Source: Hyphomicrobiales bacterium
GTDB lineage: Bacteria; Pseudomonadota; Alphaproteobacteria; Rhizobiales; Hyphomicrobiaceae
DNA length: 7,758 nucleotides
Reading direction: 5' to 3'
Assembly (NCBI GenBank): GCA_017304275.1
Contig: JAFKKW010000410.1
Location: 1,976-9,733 of the forward strand
The position numbers and the translations under genes were made by a program. Of the stretch, positions 1-5,747 are shown one piece after another (position 1 is the stretch's first letter; each line of letters opens with the position of its first letter). The notes under the pieces are model-generated. The model made no database searches. It saw only the letters and a list, made by a program, of their open reading frames with translations, and was not told the origin of the DNA.

Positions 1-21
1 CCCGCTCACATCCCCCAGTTC

Positions 22-110
22 CGTCATGCCGGCGCAGGCCGGCATCCACGCAAGCTTCCACACCTGAGCGGTGGGATGCCGTGGAACCCGGTCTCCACCG
101 GGATGGCGTC
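22..110. repeat. Degenerate palindromic extragenic repeat upstream of alaS
   Basis: A perfect 8-bp inverted repeat with a 4-base loop (26-33 ATGCCGGC, 38-45 GCCGGCAT) follows CGTC and is followed by CCACG. A second stem is CCCGGT (87-92) with ACCGGG (97-102). GGCATCCAC (41-49) can also pair with GTGGGATGCC (71-80) with one bulged base, so the segment is a nested palindrome. The CGTCATGCCGG...CCGGCATCCACG layout resembles dispersed intergenic palindromes (RIME/REP-like) known from Rhizobiales, although family membership is my inference. No T-run follows, so a factor-independent terminator is unlikely. I see no gene in 1-163 other than the alaS start. Confidence 0.5.
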
Positions 111-163
111 AAGGGAGATGTCGCTGCAGGACGCCGCGCAGAGACGAACATACGGAACATAAG

Positions 164-2887
164 ATGACTGGCGTCAACGAGATCAGACGGGCGTTTCTCG
201 AGTACTTCAAGGCCGAGGGGCACGAGGTCGTGCCGTCCTCGCCGCTCGTGCCGCGCAACGACCCGTCGCTGATTTTCACCAACGCCGGCATGGTGCAGTT
301 CAAGAACGTCTTCACCGGCCAGGAGACGCGCCCCTACGTGCGCGCCGCGTCCTCGCAGAAATGCGTCCGCGCCGGCGGCAAGCACAACGATCTCGACAAC
401 GTCGGCTACACCGCGCGCCACCACACGTTCTTCGAGATGCTCGGCAACTTCTCGTTCGGCGACTATTTCAAGGAGCGCGCCATCGCGCTCGCCTGGAACC
501 TCGTCACCAAGGAGTTCGGCCTCGACCCGAAGCGCCTGACCGTCACCGTCTACCATGAGGACGACGAGGCGCATGCGCTCTGGCGGAAGATCGCCGGCCT
601 TCCCGACGAGCGGCTGATCCGCATCGCCACCAAGGACAACTTCTGGCAGATGGGCGACACGGGCCCCTGCGGCCCGTGCACCGAGATCTTCTACGACCAC
701 GGCGCCAAGATCCCGGGCGGCCCTCCCGGCTCGCCCGACGCCGACGGCGACCGCTTTATCGAGATTTGGAACCTCGTCTTCATGCAGTACGAGCAGCTCC
801 CGTCCGGCGAGCGCGTCAACCTGCCGAAGGCCTCCGTCGATACCGGCATGGGCCTCGAGCGCATCGCCGCCGTGCTGCAGGGCGTGCACGACAACTACGA
901 CATCGACCTGTTCAGGAACCTGATCGCCGCCATCCGCGACGAGAGCCGTAAGCTCGGCGCCTCCGACAATCCGGACGGCGTCGACGTGATCCCCGCACGC
1001 CGCGTCATCGCCGACCATCTCAGAGCCACGAGCTTCCTGATCGCCGACGGTGTGCTGCCCTCGAACGAGGGCCGCGGCTACGTGCTCCGCCGCATCATGC
1101 GCCGCGCCATGCGCTATGCGCACCAGCTCGGTTGCGCCGATCCGCTAATGTACCGCCTCGTCCCCGCGCTCGTGCGCGAGATGGGCGCCGCCTATCCGGA
1201 GCTGGGCCGCGCCGAAGCCCTCATCAGCGAGACGCTGAAGCTCGAGGAGACGAAGTTCAAGAAGACGCTCGGCAACGGCCTGAAGCTGCTCGGCGAGGCG
1301 TCCGCCAGCCTGAAGCCCGGCGCGACGTTCCCGGGCGACGTCGCCTTCAAGCTCTATGACACCTACGGCTTCCCGCTCGATCTCACCGAGGACGCGCTGC
1401 GCGCCCGCAACATCGCCGTCGATACCAAGGCCTTCGACGCCGCCATGGCGAAGCAGAAAGAGGAGGCGCGCCGCGCTTGGAAGGGCTCCGGCGAGGCCGC
1501 CACCGAGGAGATCTGGTTCGAGCTCAAGGAGGAGACCGGCGCCACCGAGTTCCTCGGCTACGATACCGAGACCGCCGAAGGCGAGATCCGCGCGATGGTG
1601 CAGGGCGGCAAGCCGGTGAAATCGCTCAAGGCGGGCGAGGAGGGCGCGCTGGTGCTGAACCAGACGCCGTTCTACGGCGAGAGCGGCGGCCAGGTCGGCG
1701 ATCAAGGCGTGATCAAGGGCGCCAAGGGCGCGCTGTTCCGCGTGACCGACACGCAAAAGAAGCTGGGCGATCTCTTCATCCACATCGGCAAGGTGGAGAA
1801 GGGCAGCTTCAAGGTCGACGATGCCGTCGAGCTGGAGGTCGATCACGCGCGCCGCACGGCGACGCGTGCCAACCACTCGGCGACGCATCTGTTGCACGAA
1901 GCCCTACGCCAGGTCCTCGGCCTGCACGTGGCCCAGAAGGGCTCGCTGGTCTCGCCCGATCGCCTGCGCTTCGATTTCGTGCACACCAAGCCGATGACCG
2001 CCGACGAGATCGCCGCCGTCGAGAAGCTCGCCAACGAGGTCGTGCTCGAGAACAGCCCCGTCGAGACCCGCCTGATGGCGCTCGAGGACGCGAAGGCGTC
2101 CGGCGCGATGGCACTCTTCGGCGAGAAGTACGGCGATGAGGTCCGCGTCGTCTCCATGGGAGGTCTTGCCGAAGGCGAGCAAGCCGCGCTCAAGCCCGGC
2201 TCGAACAAGGCTTGGTCCGTCGAGCTGTGCGGTGGCACGCATGCGCGCCGCACGGGCGACATCGGTCTCGTCAAGGTGGTGGCGGAAAGCGCCAGCTCGG
2301 CGGGCGTCCGCCGCATCGAGGCCCTGACCGGCGACGGCGCACGCGCCTACCTCGCCGACGCCGACGCGCGCCTCAAGGAAGCGGCCGCCGTTCTGAAGAC
2401 GCGCCCCGAGGATCTGGTCGAGCGCCTGAAGACGCTGGTCGAGGAACGCAAGCTTCTCGAGCGCCAGCTCGCCGACGCCAAGAAGCAGATCGCGCTTGGC
2501 GGCGGCACGGGCGTCGGCAACGGTGCGCCGGCATCGGCCGAAGCGGTGCGCACGGTCGGCACCGTTAAACTGCTCGCCCGTTCCGTCCAGGGTCTCAATC
2601 CGAAGGATCTGCGCGGCCTGGTCGACGACGGCAAGAAGCAGGTCGGTTCGGGCATCGTCGCCATCGTCGGCGTCACCGAGGACGGCAAGGCCGGCCTCGC
2701 CGTCGGCGTCACGGAGGACCTCGTCAAGACCTGGAGCGCCGTCGACCTCGTCAAGGCGGGTGCCGAAGCGCTCGGCGGCAAGGGTGGTGGCGGCCGTCCC
2801 GACATGGCCCAGGCCGGCGGCCCCGACGGCGCCAAAGCCGGCGACGCACTCGCCGCCATCGAGGCCCGCCTCGGCGCCGGCGCATAA
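164..2887 (+). CDS. alaS: Alanyl-tRNA synthetase, complete
   Basis: This cytoplasmic class II synthetase attaches alanine to tRNA-Ala and hydrolyses mischarged Ser- or Gly-tRNA. The product is 907 aa, slightly longer than the E. coli enzyme (876). The N-terminal catalytic core carries class II motif 2 around RHHTFFEMLGNFSFGDYF (from residue 85) and motif 3 DTGMGLERI (226-234). The editing domain has the zinc-site pairs H571-x3-H575 (NHSATH) and C689-x3-H693 (CGGTH). The C-terminal C-Ala domain includes GGGGRPDMAQAGG near 875-887. The reading frame is open back to an ATG at 71, but that extension is Arg-rich, unlike AlaRS, and overlaps a repeat. The ATG at 164 gives the normal N-terminus (MTGVNEIRRAFLEYF), with a weak GGA seven bases upstream. 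All key residues are present and no frameshift is seen. In related genomes recA often lies nearby, but it is not in this window. Confidence 0.98.
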   Translation: MTGVNEIRRAFLEYFKAEGHEVVPSSPLVPRNDPSLIFTNAGMVQFKNVFTGQETRPYVRAASSQKCVRAGGKHNDLDNVGYTARHHTFFEMLGNFSFGDYFKERAIALAWNLVTKEFGLDPKRLTVTVYHEDDEAHALWRKIAGLPDERLIRIATKDNFWQMGDTGPCGPCTEIFYDHGAKIPGGPPGSPDADGDRFIEIWNLVFMQYEQLPSGERVNLPKASVDTGMGLERIAAVLQGVHDNYDIDLFRNLIAAIRDESRKLGASDNPDGVDVIPARRVIADHLRATSFLIADGVLPSNEGRGYVLRRIMRRAMRYAHQLGCADPLMYRLVPALVREMGAAYPELGRAEALISETLKLEETKFKKTLGNGLKLLGEASASLKPGATFPGDVAFKLYDTYGFPLDLTEDALRARNIAVDTKAFDAAMAKQKEEARRAWKGSGEAATEEIWFELKEETGATEFLGYDTETAEGEIRAMVQGGKPVKSLKAGEEGALVLNQTPFYGESGGQVGDQGVIKGAKGALFRVTDTQKKLGDLFIHIGKVEKGSFKVDDAVELEVDHARRTATRANHSATHLLHEALRQVLGLHVAQKGSLVSPDRLRFDFVHTKPMTADEIAAVEKLANEVVLENSPVETRLMALEDAKASGAMALFGEKYGDEVRVVSMGGLAEGEQAALKPGSNKAWSVELCGGTHARRTGDIGLVKVVAESASSAGVRRIEALTGDGARAYLADADARLKEAAAVLKTRPEDLVERLKTLVEERKLLERQLADAKKQIALGGGTGVGNGAPASAEAVRTVGTVKLLARSVQGLNPKDLRGLVDDGKKQVGSGIVAIVGVTEDGKAGLAVGVTEDLVKTWSAVDLVKAGAEALGGKGGGGRPDMAQAGGPDGAKAGDALAAIEARLGAGA

Positions 2888-2891
2888 CGCT

Positions 2892-2923
2892 GCTGCGTCC
2901 TTCAATACGCTGCGTCCTTCAAT
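2892..2923. repeat. 15-bp tandem direct repeat after alaS
   Basis: The 15-mer GCTGCGTCCTTCAAT occurs at 2892-2906 and again at 2909-2923, separated by two bases. It begins five bases after the alaS stop codon and ends just before the large palindromic element at 2925. It could be a small slippage duplication or part of the boundary of the neighbouring repeat. No function is evident. Confidence 0.85.
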
Positions 2924-2924
2924 T

Positions 2925-3081
2925 CGTCATTCCCGCCCAGCGACCCCGGCCTTTGGCCGGGGAGCGCAGAGCGGGAAACCAGCGCAAAAGTTGCCGAAGG
3001 CCCAAAAGATCTTTTGCGTAGGAGTCTTGCGCTGGATTTCCGCGCGACGCGCGGCATGCGCCGCGCTTGGCGAGAATGACG
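2925..3081. repeat. Large imperfect palindromic extragenic element
   Basis: The ends are inverted: CGTCATTC (2925-2932) and GAATGACG (3074-3081). Inside lie several nested inverted pairs. CCCCGGCC/GGCCGGGG (2944-2951, 2955-2962) is a perfect 8-bp stem with a TTT loop. CCAGCGCAA (2979-2987) pairs with TTGCGCTGG (3027-3035), and the flanking GGAAA/TTTCC continues this pair with a bulge. The centre contains the perfect 14-bp palindrome CAAAAGATCTTTTG (3003-3016). The architecture is typical of dispersed intergenic palindromes or MITE-like elements in Rhizobiales. It may also act as a bidirectional transcription barrier between alaS and the convergent small gene, since it forms a strong hairpin without a U-tract. 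No ORF with plausible codon use lies within it. Confidence 0.75.
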
Positions 3082-3098
3082 GAGCATGTGGATGCGCG

Positions 3099-3326
3099 TC
3101 ACGGCCTCACCGCCATCGCCAGCTTGAACAGCCCCCACGACAGCGGCCGTCGCGCGTGCCGCCAGAAGCACGCGATGAGCGGCTTTGACAACACGTCCCA
3201 CACCAGAAGCGTCGCCGCCGTGGTCGCGATCTCGCGCCAGGTGAGATCCGGCATCGCCAGCACGAGGTCGAGCAGCGTGGGATCGAGAATGAGATCGAAC
3301 AGCAGATCCGTGGATGGCGAAGCCAT
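3099..3326 (-). CDS. Small hypothetical protein, probably membrane-associated (75 aa)
   Basis: I do not recognise the family. The 75-residue product has an N-terminal stretch rich in Leu and Asp (residues 7-25) and a hydrophobic segment at about 35-54 (TTAATLLVWDVL onward). A basic patch (WRHARR, 55-60) and a second hydrophobic stretch (62-72) follow, which together suggest a small membrane or membrane-surface protein. The ATG at 3326 has a near-ideal ribosome binding site, GGGAGGGG at 3332-3339, five bases upstream. The in-frame ATG at 3368 has no such site, so I use the shorter start. Third codon positions are overwhelmingly G or C, as in the flanking genes, which supports real coding. The gene converges on alaS across the palindromic element and diverges from the winged-helix gene, so the two may share a control region. 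Confidence 0.7.
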   Translation of the reverse strand: MASPSTDLLFDLILDPTLLDLVLAMPDLTWREIATTAATLLVWDVLSKPLIACFWRHARRPLSWGLFKLAMAVRP

Positions 3327-3331
3327 GGGTA

Positions 3332-3339
3332 CCCCTCCC
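3332..3339 (-). promoter_or_regulatory. Strong ribosome binding site for the 75-aa gene
   Basis: On the minus strand GGGAGGGG lies five bases before the ATG at 3326; its GGAGG core is seven bases away. This is the best Shine-Dalgarno match at any start in the window, and it decides the start of the small gene. Confidence 0.75.
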
Positions 3340-3479
3340 GCATCAAATGAGGGGAAGCCTCGGATCATGCTTAAGATGGGCGAGCGCGAAGCTGAAAAGT
3401 AGAAGCGACACGAACGCGTTGAATGGCGCAGTGGAGAACCTGCCTGAATGAGGGTCCGGCGCGGACGAATGCATCGAAT

Positions 3480-3570
3480 TCAAACGAATATGGATGACTG
3501 ACGAGGAGAAAAGAGGCAATAAAAACAAATAAATATAACGGATATTTCGAGTAAAATATAACGAACCGAG
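3480..3570. promoter_or_regulatory. AT-rich core of the divergent intergenic region
   Basis: The 366-bp gap between the divergent genes (3327-3692) has no supported gene. Its centre is strikingly AT-rich: only 16 of the 60 bases at 3501-3560 are G or C, against a GC-rich background. AAATATAACG occurs twice in direct orientation (3531-3540 and 3554-3563, period 23). CGAAT occurs three times about ten bases apart (3466, 3475, 3485), and CCATTC twice ten bases apart (3661, 3671) just before the plus-strand gene. I find no clear sigma-70 -35/-10 pair at correct spacing on either strand. The composition suggests a shared promoter/operator region or a target for AT-binding nucleoid proteins of the MucR/Ros or H-NS-like type; that role is inference. 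Confidence 0.4.
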
Positions 3571-3692
3571 CGCCTCGAACGTACCTCGCTTGCAGCGTCT
3601 CAAATGAAATGCAATAGAAAGAAACATACGCATCCGATGCAGAGGCGCGGGGATGCAAAGCCATTCAATTCCATTCGGTAGTGGGTGACGGC

Positions 3693-4265
3693 ATGGCGGC
3701 CGATGGAACCTCAGGCGCACCGGCCGACGATCGGGTCGCGCACATCTTCGCGGCCTTCGCGCGCGAGGTCTTCAATCCCATGGTCGCGCTGAATAGCGTG
3801 CCCGCCTCGGAGCGCCGCCGCCTTCTGGACGAGATACGCCGTCGCTTGGATGTCGTCGAGCAGGTGATCGCGACCGCCGAGGCCGCGACTTATCCGCCGC
3901 CCGCAATGGGCACGTCTACGCCTGGCATCGACCTCACCGAGCTGACGGCTGCGGAGACCGACGCGGACGGGACCGGCCTCGATGAGATCGGCCGCAACCA
4001 GAGAAGCCGCGTCCGCGAACTCGTACTGCTCGAAGCCCTCTCGCGCGAAGCCAAGGCCTTCTCGCTCCAGCAGCTCATGGGAGCACTGACGCAGCGTGGC
4101 TTCCAGGACACGTCCTCGGCCGTCGTCTCCCAGCTTCACCGGCTGAAGAAGCTCGACCTGATCCGGCAGCCCGCGGGCGCCGCCGGCATGTACGAGATTA
4201 CCAACGCCGGCCTGGGCCATGCCCGGACGCTGCGCTCGAGCTTCGGCGCCTACCTTTCGGTCTGA
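3693..4265 (+). CDS. Winged-helix domain protein, putative transcriptional regulator (190 aa)
   Basis: No specific family is recognised. The N-terminal half is helical and charged (about 12-64, including ERRRLLDEIRRRLDVVEQVIA), as in a dimerising helix. A low-complexity, Pro/Gly/Thr/Asp-rich linker covers about 65-100. The C-terminal part (106-182) reads as a winged helix: helix 1 RVRELVLLEALSREA, helix 2 FSLQQLMGALTQRG, a putative recognition helix DTSSAVVSQLHRLKKLDLI, and a wing ending MYEITNAGLGHA. This layout resembles MarR- or PadR-like folds and suggests a DNA-binding role, which is inference. The ATG at 3693 has GGGTG five bases upstream. An in-frame GTG at 3681 would add four residues but lacks a ribosome binding site. 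It diverges from the 75-aa gene, so auto- or cross-regulation through the AT-rich gap is plausible. Confidence 0.8.
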   Translation: MAADGTSGAPADDRVAHIFAAFAREVFNPMVALNSVPASERRRLLDEIRRRLDVVEQVIATAEAATYPPPAMGTSTPGIDLTELTAAETDADGTGLDEIGRNQRSRVRELVLLEALSREAKAFSLQQLMGALTQRGFQDTSSAVVSQLHRLKKLDLIRQPAGAAGMYEITNAGLGHARTLRSSFGAYLSV

Positions 4266-4374
4266 ACCGGGTCAACGAGCGTGGGTTTCGAACGCCAACA
4301 GGCCCGCATTGCGTCGCTTGCATGACGAAAAAAGTACTATAAAACAGCGCTTTAAGATCAGACTGGCAGCTCAT

Positions 4375-4400
4375 GGAACCGGCGCGGCAAGTCGTCCGTT
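4375..4400 (+). promoter_or_regulatory. Putative EcfG-type (general stress response) promoter
   Basis: GGAAC at 4375-4379 and CGTT at 4397-4400 are separated by 17 bases, matching the alphaproteobacterial EcfG/SigT consensus GGAAC-N16/17-CGTT exactly. The site lies in the non-coding stretch 4266-4536 and points toward the 53-codon ORF at 4537, which would give a leader of roughly 130 nt. No other exact match was noticed in the window's intergenic DNA. The assignment rests on the motif alone. Confidence 0.5.
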
Positions 4401-4448
4401 GACCGCTCACGTCCGGCACCCTACATGCCGTCGCGTCCCAGCCGGGCA

Positions 4449-4476
4449 TAGGTATTCTTCCCATGTCCCTAGGTAT
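4449..4476. repeat. Short direct repeat TAGGTAT, 21-bp period
   Basis: TAGGTAT occurs at 4449-4455 and 4470-4476, exactly 21 bp apart (two helical turns), and a partial TAGGCA follows at 4494. It lies between the EcfG-like site and the 53-codon ORF. It might be a binding-site pair but could be chance. The rest of 4266-4536 shows no further supported feature. Confidence 0.3.
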
Positions 4477-4536
4477 CCAAGGACTCGGGTAGTCTAGGCA
4501 CGAGCTGGGGAAGCAAAAAAGCTACCGTTAGAGATC

Positions 4537-4698
4537 ATGAGCAAACCTTCGCGTCTTGCTGCGCGATTCGAACGCATCGTTGACAGCGTTCGCTGCAGCG
4601 TCCTTCGTCTCATCCACGGCAAGGGCTGGGCCTGCGCCGATTACAAGCGCCGCCACGCGCCGCTGGCTGGTCCGCACCCCGACGCGCGCCTGCATTAA
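4537..4698 (+). CDS. Possible small basic protein (53 aa)
   Basis: ATG at 4537 opens 53 codons ending in TAA at 4696-4698. The product begins MSKPSRLAARFERIVDSVRC and is strongly basic (many Arg, Lys and His). It has two Cys residues, a central hydrophobic patch (SVLRLIHGKGW) and a His/Pro-rich tail. I recognise no family. By my count 37 of 52 sense codons end in G or C, mostly in the second half, which fits coding but is weaker than in the neighbours. The start has only a poor Shine-Dalgarno (AGAG, very close). The stop abuts the phosphodiesterase gene tail to tail, the two stop codons sharing the palindrome TTAA at 4695-4698. A putative EcfG promoter lies upstream. An overlapping frame from 4556 is the main alternative and looks less coding-like. 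Confidence 0.4.
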   Translation: MSKPSRLAARFERIVDSVRCSVLRLIHGKGWACADYKRRHAPLAGPHPDARLH

Positions 4699-5675
4699 TG
4701 GCCTTGCGCCGCGATCAGCGGCGCGATGGCGTGAATGCGGTTGGTCCAGATGCCGCCACGGTAGCCCGCCGGCAGCCGGCCGACGTCCAAAGCCGTGTCG
4801 ATGCCCGTCGTGAACGCGCCGCCGGCGTACGGCCCGAGCAGATAAACCTCGCTTCCCGCCTCACGCATGCGCGCCAGGAACCGGTTGGGCCAGCCCCACA
4901 GCACCCACGCATAGTTGGATGGCACGAGCAGCATCGCGTTGCGGCAGGCGGCCGGGACGTAGCCGCTCCAGCCGACGCCGATATAACGCAGCAGGCAGTG
5001 CACCAGCGTGCCGCGCCCCGTGGTTCGCATGTCGGGAAGCGCGTCGCGCACGGCGGCGAGCGGCGTGTCGTGTCCATAGACGGTCAGTTTCGCCCGCGCA
5101 TCATCGGGCAGCTTGGCAAGACGCGCCGCGAGCATCCGTCCTTCCGCCGCATCACGGCTCTTGATGTGGATGAGAAACCGCTTGTCCGGAAACGCCGCGA
5201 GCACCTCGTCGAGTGTCGGCATGAGCCCGACGCCCATGCCACGGAACGGATGGGTCTTCCCTCCATCGGCCGTGTAGCCGTATCCGACGTCGAGCGCCTT
5301 GAGCTCCGCCAGCGTCTTCTCGCGCGTCACGCCCGTGCCGTTCGTGCGGCACTCCAGCGTCCAGTCGTGGAACACGACGAAGTGCCCGTCTGCCGTCGGG
5401 TGGACGTCGAACTCGACAATATCCGCACCTACCGCGAAGGCGGCGCGCATCGAGGCAATGGTATTTTCTAGGAACTCATGCTCCGGCGGACGGATGCGCG
5501 TCGCCGTGCAGGTATCGTTCTCGATCCCGTCTGGCGGAAAGGTCTGCGCCAGCCCGCGATGGGCGAGCAGCGTCGGCTTGCCCTGACTCGGAGGCGCCAG
5601 GAGATTTGTGTTGAGCGCGAACGCCACGACGACGAACAACGCAACCAGCGTGAGCAGAACTCGTAGCACTCGCAA
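4695..5675 (-). CDS. Membrane-anchored glycerophosphodiester phosphodiesterase family protein
   Basis: The protein has a GDPD TIM-barrel fold. Family members hydrolyse glycerophosphodiesters to glycerol-3-phosphate and an alcohol, with a bound metal ion. Numbering from the TTG at 5675 (326 aa), a hydrophobic N-terminal anchor covers about 3-21. Catalytic HRG follows at 39-41, then LENT (69-72). E88-x-D90 and H103-D104 lie in VEFDVHPTADGHFVVFHD, and PTLDEVL comes further on. The C-terminus carries the barrel-end segment GIWTNRIHAI. All expected active-site residues are present. An in-frame TTG at 5723 would add 16 residues but has no ribosome binding site, whereas GGGAG lies eight bases before the TTG at 5675, so I prefer the latter. 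It is the last of three minus-strand genes behind icd, 24-72 bp from the DUF4241 gene. The anchor places the enzyme at the membrane or in the periplasm; its physiological substrate is unknown. Confidence 0.9.
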   Translation of the reverse strand: MRVLRVLLTLVALFVVVAFALNTNLLAPPSQGKPTLLAHRGLAQTFPPDGIENDTCTATRIRPPEHEFLENTIASMRAAFAVGADIVEFDVHPTADGHFVVFHDWTLECRTNGTGVTREKTLAELKALDVGYGYTADGGKTHPFRGMGVGLMPTLDEVLAAFPDKRFLIHIKSRDAAEGRMLAARLAKLPDDARAKLTVYGHDTPLAAVRDALPDMRTTGRGTLVHCLLRYIGVGWSGYVPAACRNAMLLVPSNYAWVLWGWPNRFLARMREAGSEVYLLGPYAGGAFTTGIDTALDVGRLPAGYRGGIWTNRIHAIAPLIAAQGH

Positions 5676-5747
5676 ATCGTTGTCTCCCGGTCTCCACCCA
5701 TAGGGAGAGGAAGAATTCGACAACCTAAAGGCCGAACCGGTCGGCCC

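Noticed and set aside
1145..1897. 250-codon ORF on the minus strand
   Set aside because: Also opposite the conserved alaS frame, with biased Leu/Ala/Arg composition and no motif.
1904..2905. 333-codon ORF on the minus strand
   Set aside because: It lies opposite alaS and its Ala/Gly/Leu/Asp-rich, low-complexity product is typical of antisense shadows in GC-rich genes. It has no recognisable domain.
2944..2962. Strong GC hairpin as a rho-independent terminator for alaS
   Set aside because: No T-run follows the stem, and the hairpin belongs to the larger palindromic repeat.
3067..3402. 111-codon plus-strand ORF
   Set aside because: It is antisense to the 75-aa gene, which has the stronger ribosome binding site and third-position bias. 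This ORF also starts inside the palindromic repeat.
3343..3720. 125-codon minus-strand ORF through the AT-rich gap (and a 97-codon ORF inside it)
   Set aside because: It overlaps the start of the winged-helix gene, and its codon use follows local AT content rather than the genome's G/C-ending pattern. It shows no good ribosome binding site or domain.
4318..4343. TTGCAT ... TATAAA as a sigma-70 promoter
   Set aside because: The spacer is only 14 bp, too short for a normal -35/-10 pair.
4510..4524. AAGC-A6-GCT as a terminator of the phosphodiesterase gene
   Set aside because: The stem is only three base pairs and the A/T run lies in the loop rather than after the stem.
4698..5471. 257-codon plus-strand ORF
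   Set aside because: It is antisense to the phosphodiesterase, whose active-site motifs are clear; the Arg/Val-rich product is a shadow.
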